A stretch of DNA of 64,000 nucleotides. Source: Winogradskyella pelagia (lineage in GTDB: Bacteria > Bacteroidota > Bacteroidia > Flavobacteriales > Flavobacteriaceae). The DNA is taken from positions 1-64,000 of the forward strand of contig NZ_JAGEVF010000012.1 of assembly GCF_017581965.1 (NCBI RefSeq), read 5' to 3'. Each line of letters begins with the position of its first letter. Position 1 is the first letter of the stretch. Below are positions 55,330-64,000 of this stretch, piece after piece. Made by a program: the position numbers and the translations under genes. The notes beneath the pieces are model-generated. The model searched no databases and was not told the DNA's origin. It saw only the letters and a program-made list of their open reading frames with translations.

Positions 55330-56844
55330 ATGCCAATGACTACAGAGACCTTAAATACCAAAGTTTCAGATAAACAACTTTATGACTATCAGCTAAAGGA
55401 CCTCAATCGCATCTTTGATGTTATGGCTGAGGAACCAGATGATTTTAATCTTTTGTACCAACTTCCAACAGGAGGAGGTAAAACCGTTATTTTTTCTGAA
55501 ATCGTTAGGCGTTATATTAAAGATCACAATAAAAAGGTAGTTATTCTTACACATAGAATAGAATTGTGCAAGCAAACGTCAAACGTATTAACTGGATTTA
55601 AGGTTAATAACAAAGTCATTAACAGTAAAGTAAAGCAACTCCCAGACCAAGACGAATACCAATGTTTTGTTGCTATGGTAGAAACATTGAACAATAGGCT
55701 TTCTGATAACGATTTTGAGCTAAAAAATATAGGTCTTGTGATTATTGATGAAGCGCACTACAATTCATTTAGAAAACTATTTAAATTCTTTGAATCTTGT
55801 TTTATCCTTGGAGTCACAGCTACGCCGCTTAGTAGCAATATAAAACTTCCAATGAAGGATAATTATAAAAAGTTAATCGTTGGTGATGATATTGCAACAC
55901 TAATTAAAAATGGATTTTTGGCAAAAGCCGATTTATATCATTACGATGTGGGTTTAACCTCGTTAAAGATTGGAATTAACGGTGATTATACCGTAAAGTC
56001 CTCTGAGGCTCTATATACCAATATGTTGATGCAGTCTAAATTACTAACTGCTTATGAAGAGTTAGCAAAAGGTAAGAAGACCTTAATCTTTAATAATGGG
56101 ATTTATACGTCAAAAGAGGTTTATTACACCTTTAAAAAGGCAGGATATGAAATTAAACATCTAGACAATACAGCGAGTAAAGAAGAGCGAAAAGACACGT
56201 TAAAGTGGTTTAAAAACACCCCAGATGCCATTTTAACGTCTGTAAGTATCCTTACTACAGGATTTGACGAGCCATCTGTAGAGGCAATAGTCTTAAATAG
56301 AGCAACAAGGTCTTTAACCCTTTACTTTCAAATGATAGGAAGAGGAAGTCGTACCTATAAGGATAGAAGAACTTTTCAGGTTATTGATTTGGGTAATAAC
56401 ATTGCACGTTTTGGGCCATGGGACCAGCCCGTTAATTGGCAACATATTTTCAAGTACCCAGATATGTATCTTGAGAATATTGTTGATGACGAATCCATTG
56501 AACGCGAATTTGTTTATCATATGCCAGAAGAGATTAAGGCAAAGTTCAGCAAATCAGAATCCATCGACTTTGATATAAAGGCAGAATATAAAGACGTTAT
56601 AAATTCAGGAAAAAAATCCTTTACCGTCATTGAACGATCTATTGCCCAGCATTCTCAAATGTGTATTGAAAACAGTGAAGATGTATATGATGCAAGGGAC
56701 CTGGTCAAATTATTACAAGATGACATCGCGTATCGTATAAAACAGTACAGTTATTGTATTATGAATAGTACCGACAACTACAAAGATTGGTTATTCGAAG
56801 AATATAATCGTAAACTGCGTATTAGTTTCAACGGTAAGTTTTAA
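55330..56844 (+). CDS. Superfamily 2 DEAH-box helicase
   Basis: A 504-residue SF2 helicase of the ResIII/Rad25-like group. Q-like and motif I QLPTGGGKTV at 44-53, motif II IIDEAH at 148-153, TATP (motif III) near 173, and C-terminal helicase motifs ILTTGFDEPSVEAIVLNRAT and YFQMIGRGSRT. The C-terminal 130 residues are helical and unassigned. Probably acts on DNA or RNA in repair; no partner nuclease or methylase is adjacent, so it is not obviously part of a restriction system. Confidence 0.88.
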   Translation: MPMTTETLNTKVSDKQLYDYQLKDLNRIFDVMAEEPDDFNLLYQLPTGGGKTVIFSEIVRRYIKDHNKKVVILTHRIELCKQTSNVLTGFKVNNKVINSKVKQLPDQDEYQCFVAMVETLNNRLSDNDFELKNIGLVIIDEAHYNSFRKLFKFFESCFILGVTATPLSSNIKLPMKDNYKKLIVGDDIATLIKNGFLAKADLYHYDVGLTSLKIGINGDYTVKSSEALYTNMLMQSKLLTAYEELAKGKKTLIFNNGIYTSKEVYYTFKKAGYEIKHLDNTASKEERKDTLKWFKNTPDAILTSVSILTTGFDEPSVEAIVLNRATRSLTLYFQMIGRGSRTYKDRRTFQVIDLGNNIARFGPWDQPVNWQHIFKYPDMYLENIVDDESIEREFVYHMPEEIKAKFSKSESIDFDIKAEYKDVINSGKKSFTVIERSIAQHSQMCIENSEDVYDARDLVKLLQDDIAYRIKQYSYCIMNSTDNYKDWLFEEYNRKLRISFNGKF

Positions 56845-56934
56845 CTTTTTTTTGCACGGAAATACAATTTTAAACGTTTATTTTGATTAAGGTATAATTA
56901 TTGCTATAATAAGTTAAAAAGTGACATTAAAATT

Positions 56935-57672
56935 GTGAGATACTTCACTTTAATACTATTCTTTCTGTTCTCAGGTTATTCAACCATGGCTGTGGCTCAG
57001 GTTACGGAAAAGGAAAAAAAGTCCATTAGAATACCTGCGGAGCCCTCTAAAAAGAAAAAAGATTCTAGTCTTATAAAAGCAAAGGTGGCACCAATTTTAA
57101 AAAAGGAGGATAGCAAGACTGGGGAATCCAAGAATCAACCAAAAAAGTTTATTTTAAAAGAAACTGAAAAGCCGTTCTCTATGATTGAGGATGACGGATT
57201 AAAGAGTCCAAGCGAGATTTTTGAAGAACGCTGGAAAAAGGAGGCTGTAAAAGGGGGGTACGTACGTGCCATGTCTGATCAGTTTCTAGGTGAGCACAGA
57301 GTTGATACCAAATTTGTAAATATAGTATGCAGGGACCATGAGTATCCAGACGGAGATAGGGTTATGGTTATTGTTAATGGAGAAGTTGTTAAACGAAGCT
57401 TACTTTTGACGAGTAGTTATCGACGTGTTGAAGTTAATCTTATTGAAGGCAGAAATATTGTGGATATCGTTGCGCTCAATCAAGGAGAATCTGGTCCAAA
57501 TACAGCAGAGTTTGTTATTTATGACGATAAAGGTGGTGTGGTATCGTCAAAAGAATGGAACCTTTTAACAGGTGTGAAAGCGAGAATAATTTTTGTAAAT
57601 GAAAAGATGACTATTAAGTCTAAAAATGAAACTACTGAAACAAGTAATGAACAAACCGCTAATAATAAATAG
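56935..57672 (+). CDS. Secreted hypothetical protein
   Basis: A 245-residue protein starting at GTG 56935; the signal peptide (cleavage near AVAQ, residue 22) supports this start. A basic, Lys/Ser-rich linker follows (30-75), then a domain of about 140 residues with FVNIVCRDHEYPDGDRVMVI and SYRRVEVNLIEGRNIVDIVALNQG, an immunoglobulin-like sandwich. No family known to me. The tail overlaps the rluE tail by 14 bases. Confidence 0.72.
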   Translation: MRYFTLILFFLFSGYSTMAVAQVTEKEKKSIRIPAEPSKKKKDSSLIKAKVAPILKKEDSKTGESKNQPKKFILKETEKPFSMIEDDGLKSPSEIFEERWKKEAVKGGYVRAMSDQFLGEHRVDTKFVNIVCRDHEYPDGDRVMVIVNGEVVKRSLLLTSSYRRVEVNLIEGRNIVDIVALNQGESGPNTAEFVIYDDKGGVVSSKEWNLLTGVKARIIFVNEKMTIKSKNETTETSNEQTANNK

Positions 57673-58222
57673 CTTTTACTTCGCCAGGTTGCATGCTATC
57701 TAATTCATAAATACCAACCCTTACGCGTACCAAACGCAGTGTGGGAAATCCTATTTTTGCTGTCATTTTCCGCACTTGTCTAAATTTTCCTTCCGTCAAG
57801 ATAATTGAAATCCATGATGTAGGGCCATGTCTTTCATGGCGTACATGTCGTTTAAAGATATGAGATGTATCCTTTAAAATTGAAACTTTGCAAGGCTTAG
57901 TTTTATAAGGCATCCCATTGACAGTAATGTCAATCCCTTGCTTTAAAACTTCAATATCTTTATTTGCAATGAGGCCATCAACCATAACGTGGTATTCTTT
58001 TTCAATCCCAGCATTTGTAATGAAATGGCTAAATTTTCCATCAGTGGTTAACAGTAATAAGCCTTCAGATTTTTCGTCTAAACGGCCAACTGCCATGGTA
58101 CCCTTCGGGAAATGGTGAAACTCACCTAGCAATTTCTTGTTCTTTCTTTGACCTTGATTGTAAACAAATTGACTGAGGTAGCCGTACGGTTTATACAATT
58201 TAAAATAGAAATCTTCTACCAC
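57659..58222 (-). CDS. rluE: 23S rRNA pseudouridine synthase, RluE-type
   Basis: About a 187-residue pseudouridine synthase without an S4 domain, matching RluE/RsuA. Catalytic motif AVGRLDEKSEGLLLLTTDG (Asp in RLD), GYLSQFVYN and RQVRKMTAKIGFPTLRLVRVRVG follow. It probably modifies U2457 of 23S rRNA. The start is uncertain: GTG 58222 is chosen, TTG 58225 is possible; no ATG is available, and both overlap the DUF1853 stop. Confidence 0.88.
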   Translation of the reverse strand: MVEDFYFKLYKPYGYLSQFVYNQGQRKNKKLLGEFHHFPKGTMAVGRLDEKSEGLLLLTTDGKFSHFITNAGIEKEYHVMVDGLIANKDIEVLKQGIDITVNGMPYKTKPCKVSILKDTSHIFKRHVRHERHGPTSWISIILTEGKFRQVRKMTAKIGFPTLRLVRVRVGIYELDSMQPGEVKAIYY

Positions 58223-59034
58223 CAAACTACAAATATTAAACGGATTTTATTCTTATTATCCCTAACCCAAATTAAAGGTGAACGTTTGGAGTCTAGTTCC
58301 TTCCTAATAAGAGATTTAGCTGCTTCATAATTAAGCCAGTGTACATCAATATTTGGAACAAGTAGCCACTCTAATTTCGAAGGTATGAAAAAACTATATG
58401 CCTCAAAATTTATAAGTTGATTTAATCTAAGATATTCACCAACCACACAGCTTGGATTTAAAGCGCTGTTAATTTCAAATTTTGAATTATAAGGTATAAA
58501 CAGCTTAGCCTTAAAAAGAACATTTTGTTTAATTGTCTTGTGGAAAATATCAAGAGATTCTAATATGTTCTTGGTGGCTTCATTTTGTAAAAGAGGTAAT
58601 TGCCGAGATTTTAGTTTGTTTAGTTTATGTAATAACCTATCATTTCTGTTAGGTCCTATCCAATTTGCAAGACTTGAATCCTCTCTAATATCTGGGTCGT
58701 ATAAATAGTATTTATACACAATTTCTAAATGAATGGGCATACCTTCTAAAAGAAAAAGGCTATCCAACTCACCAATAGTAAGTTTGTCCTTTTCAATTTG
58801 AATACCAGAGCCAAGTACTTCTACATTTTCTAAGGTATTAAGTTGAAACAAAACAAACTCCTCAACCCATTTACCAAGCCTTAGATTTTTTCCATTTTTG
58901 AAAGATGTAAAAGTACATTGCGTATTTAAGTCAATTGGCAGTTGCTCCAAGTTCCAAATGTCGTTTCCGTGCCATAGTTGCGATGATAGTTGATATCCTT
59001 GAAACATCTTATTTAAGGTATGCTTGTCAGTCAT
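58216..59034 (-). CDS. DUF1853 family protein
   Basis: A 272-residue DUF1853 protein: LGKWVEEFVLFQL, LGSGIQIEKDKLTIGELDSLFLLEG and HLEIVYKYYLYD, NWIGPNRNDRLLHKLNKLKSRQLPLL are characteristic. The fold resembles PD-(D/E)XK nucleases (a GELD...HLEIVYK motif line gives Asp and Glu-x-Lys-like residues), so a nuclease role is possible but unproved. Overlaps rluE at the tail by seven to ten bases. Confidence 0.85.
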   Translation of the reverse strand: MTDKHTLNKMFQGYQLSSQLWHGNDIWNLEQLPIDLNTQCTFTSFKNGKNLRLGKWVEEFVLFQLNTLENVEVLGSGIQIEKDKLTIGELDSLFLLEGMPIHLEIVYKYYLYDPDIREDSSLANWIGPNRNDRLLHKLNKLKSRQLPLLQNEATKNILESLDIFHKTIKQNVLFKAKLFIPYNSKFEINSALNPSCVVGEYLRLNQLINFEAYSFFIPSKLEWLLVPNIDVHWLNYEAAKSLIRKELDSKRSPLIWVRDNKNKIRLIFVVWW

Positions 59035-59112
59035 AACAACTAATTTTTTCGCAAATTCTTTATAATTATTAAGAAGCTAACTTTTATCATGTTTTTTCTT
59101 CTGTAGCTAAAG

Positions 59113-59127
59113 TACCTTTAAAAGGTA
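59113..59127. promoter_or_regulatory. Palindromic operator candidate upstream of the EF-G paralogue
   Basis: TACCTTT-A-AAAGGTA is a perfect 7-bp inverted repeat. It ends just before TAAATTTC (59128-59135), a one-mismatch -7 element about 34 bases before the ATG. It therefore lies in the promoter spacer, where a repressor would block polymerase. Confidence 0.5.
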
Positions 59128-59168
59128 TAAATTTCAAGGAATCTCCAACTAATAAAATCTATTGATGT

Positions 59169-61289
59169 ATGAAAATATTTGATGATAAACACATTAAAAA
59201 TGTGGCTTTTGTCGGTACCCATCGGGCAGGCAAAACCACCTTATCTGAGACCATGCTCTATGAAGCAGGACTCATTAACCGAAGAGGCACTGTAGAGCAA
59301 CAAAATACAATATCGGATTACCATGAATTTGAGCACCAACGCGGTGCTTCTGTTTTTGCAACACCTTTGCACACAGAATGGCGTAATTATAAAATCAATA
59401 TTATTGATACTCCTGGTCTCGACGATTTTATTGGCGAAATTATGTCGTCAATTAGAGTCGCAGATACAATAGTTACTGTAATTAATGCCAAACATGGAGC
59501 AGATATAGGAACGGAGATTATTTGGAATTATGTAGACCGTTACCATAAACCCATTCTTTTTGTAATCAATAAAATCGATAGTGAAAAAGCTAATTACGAA
59601 ATGGCTGTTACTAGCCTGAAAGAACTGGTGGGTACTAATGCTGTTTTGGTCCAATATCCAATTAAGATTGATGGGGCACAATGTATAATAGATGTGCTTA
59701 AAATGAAATGTTACAAGTTTGGACCAGATGGCGGTAAGCCAGAAAAGTTACAAATTCCCGACAATCAGTTAGAATATGCTAACACCTTACATAATGAACT
59801 TGTTGAAAAAGCAGCCGAGAATGATGAAGAATTAATGGAACTTTATTTTGATAAGGGCTCTCTAAATGAGGATGAATTGCGCAAAGGGATTAAGCTTGGA
59901 ATGCTTAATCACGACTTCTTTCCTATATTTTGTGTTTCTGCATTAAAAGATATGGGAACAGGGCGTCTAATGGGTTTTATTGATAATGTGGCTCCAGCTG
60001 CAGCTGATTTAAAACCAGAACAAACCATTGAAGGTGATTTAATTACACCAACTATTGAGTCTGATACATCACTTTTTGTGTTTAAGACCATTTATCAGCC
60101 CAATTTAGGACAAATCACATTTTTTAAAGTAATGTCTGGTGAGGTAAAGTCCAACGATAAATTGTTCAATACCAGAACGGGTGAAAGTGAAACGCTCAAT
60201 CAACTTTTTATTATGGATGGCAAGAACAAACACTCCGTTGAGAAGTTAACGGTTGGTGACATTGGAGCAACCACAAAACTGAAATTCACGGATACCAATG
60301 ATACGCTTGCAAGTAAAGCAGAATCTGGTACTATTAGGCCTATTAAGTTTCCTCAACCGAGATTGGTAAAAGCGGTATTCGCTGAGACCTCGACTGAAGA
60401 AGAAAAACTTAGTGAAGCGCTTAAGCGCATACATAGTCAAGATTTAACAGTGGATTTAAGCTATAATACTGAAACGCATCAAACGCTAGTGGGTACTCAA
60501 GGGGAGCTTCATCTTTCAACGTTAAGCTGGCTACTCGAAAACGTTTACGATGTTAAAGCTAGATTTGAATCACCAAAAATATCCTACAGAGAAACCATAC
60601 AGCGCAGTGCTACGGCAAATTACAGGCATAAAAAGCAAAGTGGTGGCTCTGGACAGTTTGGTCAGGTACATCTTAAAATTGAACCGTATTACGACGGTAT
60701 GCCAGAACCTGAGGGCTTTTCGTTAAGGGGTAAAGAAGTTGTGGAATTACCTTGGGATGGTAAATTAGTATTTTATAACTGTATCGTTGGTGGTGTTATT
60801 GACCAACGCTATTTACCGTCTATAAAGAAAGGGATTTTGGAAGTAATGGAGTCGGGTCCGCTAACAGATTCTTACATACGCGATGTACGTGTTATGGTTT
60901 ATGATGGTAAGATGCATTCTGTTGATTCTAACGATATTTCGTTTAAGATTGCAGGAGCCCACGCTTTTAAAGCAGCATTTCTAAACGCCAATCCAAAGTT
61001 ATTGGAACCAACAGAACTAATGACACTTCGTGTACCAGAACAGATGATAGGTAATGTGATGACAGAATTGCAAAGTAGAAGAGCTGTCATCCAAGGTATA
61101 GAAACAGAAGCACATTATCAAATACTGAAATGTGTAATTCCGTCAGCTGAATTAACGGATTTCTCTAGTCAATTACGATCTATAACACAAGGAAGGGCAA
61201 CCTATTCTATAGTATTTAATAATTATAGCCCTGTGCCTAATCATATTCAAAAAGAACTCATAAAAGAAAAAGATTTAATAACCACATAA
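59169..61289 (+). CDS. fusA2: EF-G paralogue with altered GTPase centre
   Basis: A 706-residue EF-G-like factor with all five domains. The P-loop reads GTHRAGKTT (16-24), where the usual residue is Asp in DAGKTT. Switch I is RGASVFAT instead of RGITI. Switch II is DTPGLDDF (80-87): the catalytic histidine of the PGH motif is Leu84. NKID is intact at 133-136. Domains III-V, including the KKQSGGSGQFGQVHLKIEP domain IV entry, look normal. Bacteroides thetaiotaomicron EF-G2 is a known paralogue that supports translation without GTP hydrolysis and is needed in starvation. A palindrome and -7 element precede the gene, and a small protein gene follows after ten bases. Confidence 0.9.
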   Translation: MKIFDDKHIKNVAFVGTHRAGKTTLSETMLYEAGLINRRGTVEQQNTISDYHEFEHQRGASVFATPLHTEWRNYKINIIDTPGLDDFIGEIMSSIRVADTIVTVINAKHGADIGTEIIWNYVDRYHKPILFVINKIDSEKANYEMAVTSLKELVGTNAVLVQYPIKIDGAQCIIDVLKMKCYKFGPDGGKPEKLQIPDNQLEYANTLHNELVEKAAENDEELMELYFDKGSLNEDELRKGIKLGMLNHDFFPIFCVSALKDMGTGRLMGFIDNVAPAAADLKPEQTIEGDLITPTIESDTSLFVFKTIYQPNLGQITFFKVMSGEVKSNDKLFNTRTGESETLNQLFIMDGKNKHSVEKLTVGDIGATTKLKFTDTNDTLASKAESGTIRPIKFPQPRLVKAVFAETSTEEEKLSEALKRIHSQDLTVDLSYNTETHQTLVGTQGELHLSTLSWLLENVYDVKARFESPKISYRETIQRSATANYRHKKQSGGSGQFGQVHLKIEPYYDGMPEPEGFSLRGKEVVELPWDGKLVFYNCIVGGVIDQRYLPSIKKGILEVMESGPLTDSYIRDVRVMVYDGKMHSVDSNDISFKIAGAHAFKAAFLNANPKLLEPTELMTLRVPEQMIGNVMTELQSRRAVIQGIETEAHYQILKCVIPSAELTDFSSQLRSITQGRATYSIVFNNYSPVPNHIQKELIKEKDLITT

Positions 61290-61299
61290 ACTCGTATAT

Positions 61300-61680
61300 A
61301 TGGAAGCTAAAGTTAGATATTTAAGTGATTTGCGATTTAATATCGAGACATGGAAGCGTGAGTTGCGTTTTCATTTAAATGAAATGGATACATTCCAAGA
61401 AAAGTTAGAGGAAATCGTACAACGTCATGAAGACCCAATGGTTTTAATTAAATTAGAGGTTTTTCAAAACCGTATTATGATTGAAAAGAATGCAATTTCT
61501 AAATTATTGCATCGCTGCAGAAATAAAATTGCAAACATCAACAATGCCAATTTCAATGAAAATATAGATGGAAGACTTCAAAATGAGCAACGAACTCTAA
61601 AGGATGATATGCGTACTTATATTAAGTTGCATTATGACCTCAAAGAGGAAATGATGGACTATTTTCTAGATGTCTTATAA
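61300..61680 (+). CDS. Small helical protein linked to the EF-G paralogue
   Basis: A 126-residue, mostly helical, charged protein (MEAKVRYLSDLRFNIETWK, FHLNEMDTFQEKLEEIVQRH, NRIMIEKNAISKLLHRCRNK) likely to form a long coiled coil. No family recognised. It starts ten bases after the EF-G paralogue stop and is followed by a terminator, so the two are one transcript. It could be a partner or a regulator of that factor (inference). Confidence 0.72.
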   Translation: MEAKVRYLSDLRFNIETWKRELRFHLNEMDTFQEKLEEIVQRHEDPMVLIKLEVFQNRIMIEKNAISKLLHRCRNKIANINNANFNENIDGRLQNEQRTLKDDMRTYIKLHYDLKEEMMDYFLDVL

Positions 61681-61702
61681 GTTTATTCTAACTAACTAAA
61701 TC

Positions 61703-61736
61703 AAAAAAAGCCAAATTTTTAAATTTGGCTTTTTTT
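61703..61736. terminator. Bidirectional terminator
   Basis: Perfect 16-bp stem (61703-61718 with 61721-61736; core AGCCAAATTT/AAATTTGGCT) with a two-base loop in this alignment and A and T tracts. It ends the EF-G unit on plus and the surface-protein gene on minus. Confidence 0.85.
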
Positions 61737-61749
61737 ATGTCGTTTTGAT

Positions 61750-64000
61750 TTATTGGATTATAACTTTTTTAATAAGTTTTTCTTGGCTGTATCCAATGAG
61801 TTCTACAATATAGATACCAGGACTCAAAGAAGAAACATCAATAGAACTAATGGTATTATTAATATTAAGCGAATGTATTTTTACTAACCTACCATGTAAA
61901 TCATACAGATTTGCATCTGTTTTACTCATTAATTCACCTATAATATCAATAGTTTGATTTTCATTATTAGCTATAATAGCTAATTTGTCAAAAGGATTAT
62001 CACTCAGATTCAATGCACTAGACTCAAATCTTAAATAGAAGCGTCCTTGACCTGATAAATCATCAGCTGCCGTAAATGAATAATCGTTATTGTTTAATAA
62101 AGTTAATGTGTTATAATCCATATCTTCTAAATAAACATTTACTGATTGAGGTAAATCACTCTGTGCTATTGAAATAGTGATAGTCTGACCTTGGCTGGCA
62201 TTAAGACCCAATGGAATGGTGATGCTGTTCATGTCATTAGCACCAAGTGCCTGAATGGCAAACGGCATGCCTGTATCATTTTCAACCAAATGCGAATAAA
62301 TAGAATAGGGAGGAGCCGACCCACCAAATAAAGAGGCGTCATATCCAGGATCTAATCCACTAGAGGCATTACTATTAAAGAAAAATTCAGTATTAAAAGT
62401 TTGGGTTTGTGCGTTGGCTTCGAGTCTGAGATAACCAAAGTGAGCAGATTGACTATTTCTGCCAAGAACAAAATCGTCAACATTTCCTGTTCTCCTCATA
62501 CTTGGAGTAAAAGTTATGGATGCTCCACCAGGTTTAGACTTAACAAAGAAGCCTTGACCAGGAGCTATTAAACGTTCCGTAGAAAGCGCATTTAAAATCT
62601 CCCATTTACTTCCGGAGCTACTTCCATTATATCCATAAACGGCGCGAGAAGCACTATTCTCTAATTCGTTTTCGTTTAAAGTAAAGAAATCATCAAAACT
62701 TATATATGATGCATATGGATTTCCAATAAGATTCCAACCATCAAGTGAAGACTCTGAGGTAGTGATAGGCATGATTACATCAGCTGTTTCAACTAAACCT
62801 GTAAACGTAAAAGTAGTACCATTAATAACATCTTCAGAAGCATCTCTTGCTGTTCTGTAGCCTTTACCCATGACAATAGGTTCGTTGAGGTCGGTTGACA
62901 TGGAATAGGTTTCATACTCACCGGAAACCTCGTTGAACGGCCCAAACAACTTTTGGTTAGTGTCATTAGGATTTTCAAAAATATTTGGGTTTGTAATCGC
63001 TAAATTACCAAAGGTGTTTCCAACAAGAGGCGAAGATACCAAGTCGTTAGAATTAAAAGCATTAATGTGGCGTTTGTAATTTATAGTACCAGCACTTGAA
63101 CCATCAACTATTAAACTCGAAAATTTAGTTGAAGTCGACAATAATTCTACCACACCATTATTAACCAGGTTACCATGAACTTTTATGCTTCCTCCTTGCT
63201 CAATAATCACTTTAGCACCGACGGATACCTCGAGATTGTTAACTTCAATGGCTTCGTCTTCGGCAATTATATAGGTTCCATTACCTACATATACATCTTT
63301 TGTCTCAGTTGTATTTGTTGGTTCATCGCCATTTTTCCAAGATTCATTGCAGTACAGATAAGCATCGTTAGCAATATTTAATCCACAAGAATTGTCTAAC
63401 GGTACATATTGTATAAGAGTGGCTTTAGGCGTTGTTGCAGTGTCATCGACAGGATAGCTAGATAGACCACCTCGACCTCTTAGATGAATTTTTCTTACAT
63501 CGTTGCTGCCATCACTATAAACTTGTACCATAATTTCTTCGGCAATAATAGGGATTTGGTCTGGTCCTCCCCATTCAAAAATACCAGCATCAATCCATCC
63601 ACCTTGTCCTTCATCAAGTGTAATCCAAATAGCATCCTTAAAATAACTAATTCGCCACATAGAATTGGGCTGTGGTTGATTGCTGTAAACACCTCCAAAA
63701 GTGATGTAATTCACATATTTTGGTTCATCCCATTTAACCTTCCAGAAAAAAGCTTCATCAATAGAAATAGTGCCCAAATTAAAGCCTGAAGGGACTCCGT
63801 ATTCGTTAAATGTCGTAACAACAGCATAATTGTCAATTACTGGATCGTATAAAATATCAATTGGATTTCCACGTCCGTTGGATTGGGTTACACTACCGCT
63901 TAAAGCAGCATCAGTAGTTAGTCCAAGATTAATCATATCGTCTGGCAGATTATTAGGCGTCCCAGTTAATCCACAACTCACTGGCGCTGTAAAAAAGCTA
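61750..64000 (-). CDS. T9SS-secreted surface protein, 5' end beyond window (partial)
   Basis: Last 750 codons of a large exported protein; the frame stays open to the window edge, so a GTG at 63981 is not a credible start. The first 200 visible residues suggest a discoidin-like or carbohydrate-binding domain (YVNYITFGGVYSNQPQPNS, WIDAGIFEWGGP). A beta-helix-like stretch follows (EAIEVNNLEVSVGAKVIIEQG). The C-terminal 80 residues form a type A T9SS sorting domain (LAIIANNENQTIDIIGEL ... GIYIVELIGYSQEKLIKKVIIQ), which is cleaved on export. Probably anchored to the cell surface or released. The gene ends 14 bases from a strong terminator. Confidence 0.85.
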   Translation of the reverse strand, partial: SFFTAPVSCGLTGTPNNLPDDMINLGLTTDAALSGSVTQSNGRGNPIDILYDPVIDNYAVVTTFNEYGVPSGFNLGTISIDEAFFWKVKWDEPKYVNYITFGGVYSNQPQPNSMWRISYFKDAIWITLDEGQGGWIDAGIFEWGGPDQIPIIAEEIMVQVYSDGSNDVRKIHLRGRGGLSSYPVDDTATTPKATLIQYVPLDNSCGLNIANDAYLYCNESWKNGDEPTNTTETKDVYVGNGTYIIAEDEAIEVNNLEVSVGAKVIIEQGGSIKVHGNLVNNGVVELLSTSTKFSSLIVDGSSAGTINYKRHINAFNSNDLVSSPLVGNTFGNLAITNPNIFENPNDTNQKLFGPFNEVSGEYETYSMSTDLNEPIVMGKGYRTARDASEDVINGTTFTFTGLVETADVIMPITTSESSLDGWNLIGNPYASYISFDDFFTLNENELENSASRAVYGYNGSSSGSKWEILNALSTERLIAPGQGFFVKSKPGGASITFTPSMRRTGNVDDFVLGRNSQSAHFGYLRLEANAQTQTFNTEFFFNSNASSGLDPGYDASLFGGSAPPYSIYSHLVENDTGMPFAIQALGANDMNSITIPLGLNASQGQTITISIAQSDLPQSVNVYLEDMDYNTLTLLNNNDYSFTAADDLSGQGRFYLRFESSALNLSDNPFDKLAIIANNENQTIDIIGELMSKTDANLYDLHGRLVKIHSLNINNTISSIDVSSLSPGIYIVELIGYSQEKLIKKVIIQ

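Noticed and set aside
55330..56844. Restriction or phage-defence system around the SF2 helicase
   Set aside because: No nuclease, methylase or other defence gene is adjacent.

Overview
The window is AT-rich DNA from a marine-type member of the Bacteroidota, most likely family Flavobacteriaceae. Evidence for this: SprB-type adhesin repeats, a C-terminal type IX secretion sorting domain, family-restricted proteins (DUF3822, DUF1835, fused E1 alpha/beta dehydrogenase, zinc-less DnaX), Bacteroidota-style promoter elements (TAnnTTTG) and few Shine-Dalgarno-like sites. It looks like an ordinary chromosomal core segment with two large surface-protein genes at its ends. I saw no tRNA, no insertion sequence, no CRISPR array and no prophage.

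Layout. 1-4859 (minus) is the N-terminal 1619 codons of a giant SprB-like adhesin that runs off the left edge. 5181-8621 (plus) is a polyphosphate operon, sixA-ppk1-ppx, followed by a beta-barrel gene. 9309-12191 (minus) holds dnaX, a lipoprotein gene and miaE. RNase P RNA (rnpB) lies at about 12331-12661 with a promoter element and a terminator. 12709-15450 (minus) has a SnoaL-like secreted protein, rsmD, DUF3822 and a membrane protein. 15605-20297 (plus) has a RecD-like helicase and a Kdo-related cluster (kdsB, HAD hydrolase, KdnB-like dehydrogenase, PlsC-like acyltransferase). 20403-30181 is mostly minus-strand housekeeping: SbtA bicarbonate permease with a divergent LysR regulator, yebC, pterin dehydratase, a sugar-nucleotide-type reductase, gcvT and small outer-membrane proteins. 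30286-33213 is a fused FAD/Fe-S oxidoreductase.

34272-40178 (plus) runs aroC, a dicarboxylate/amino-acid symporter, then a tight four-gene unit: GshB-like ATP-grasp ligase, TerB-like small protein, N-formylglutamate-amidohydrolase-like protein and DUF1704/QEGLA metallopeptidase (the family of eukaryotic MATCAP tubulin-tyrosine carboxypeptidases). This unit is the best candidate for an incompletely described system: a ligase and two amide-bond hydrolases produced together. 40688-45543 (minus) holds a DCC thiol oxidoreductase, a TPR-LuxR sensor-regulator and mutS2; ung diverges from mutS2. 46677-50660 (minus) is a five-gene operon (2OG dioxygenase, SUI1, DUF1835, nucleoside phosphorylase, signal-less binding protein). 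50804-52804 is a fused 2-oxoacid dehydrogenase E1 with an unusual three-half-site operator candidate at its promoter. 52794-55202 (minus) holds a dipeptidase, a small transcript-like unit with two tiny ORFs, and a lone cysteine-containing ExbD.

The right end has an SF2 helicase, rluE, DUF1853, and an EF-G paralogue in which the catalytic switch II histidine is replaced by leucine, with a palindrome in its promoter region and a small helical protein downstream. Last comes the C-terminal 750 codons of a T9SS-secreted surface protein that runs off the right edge.
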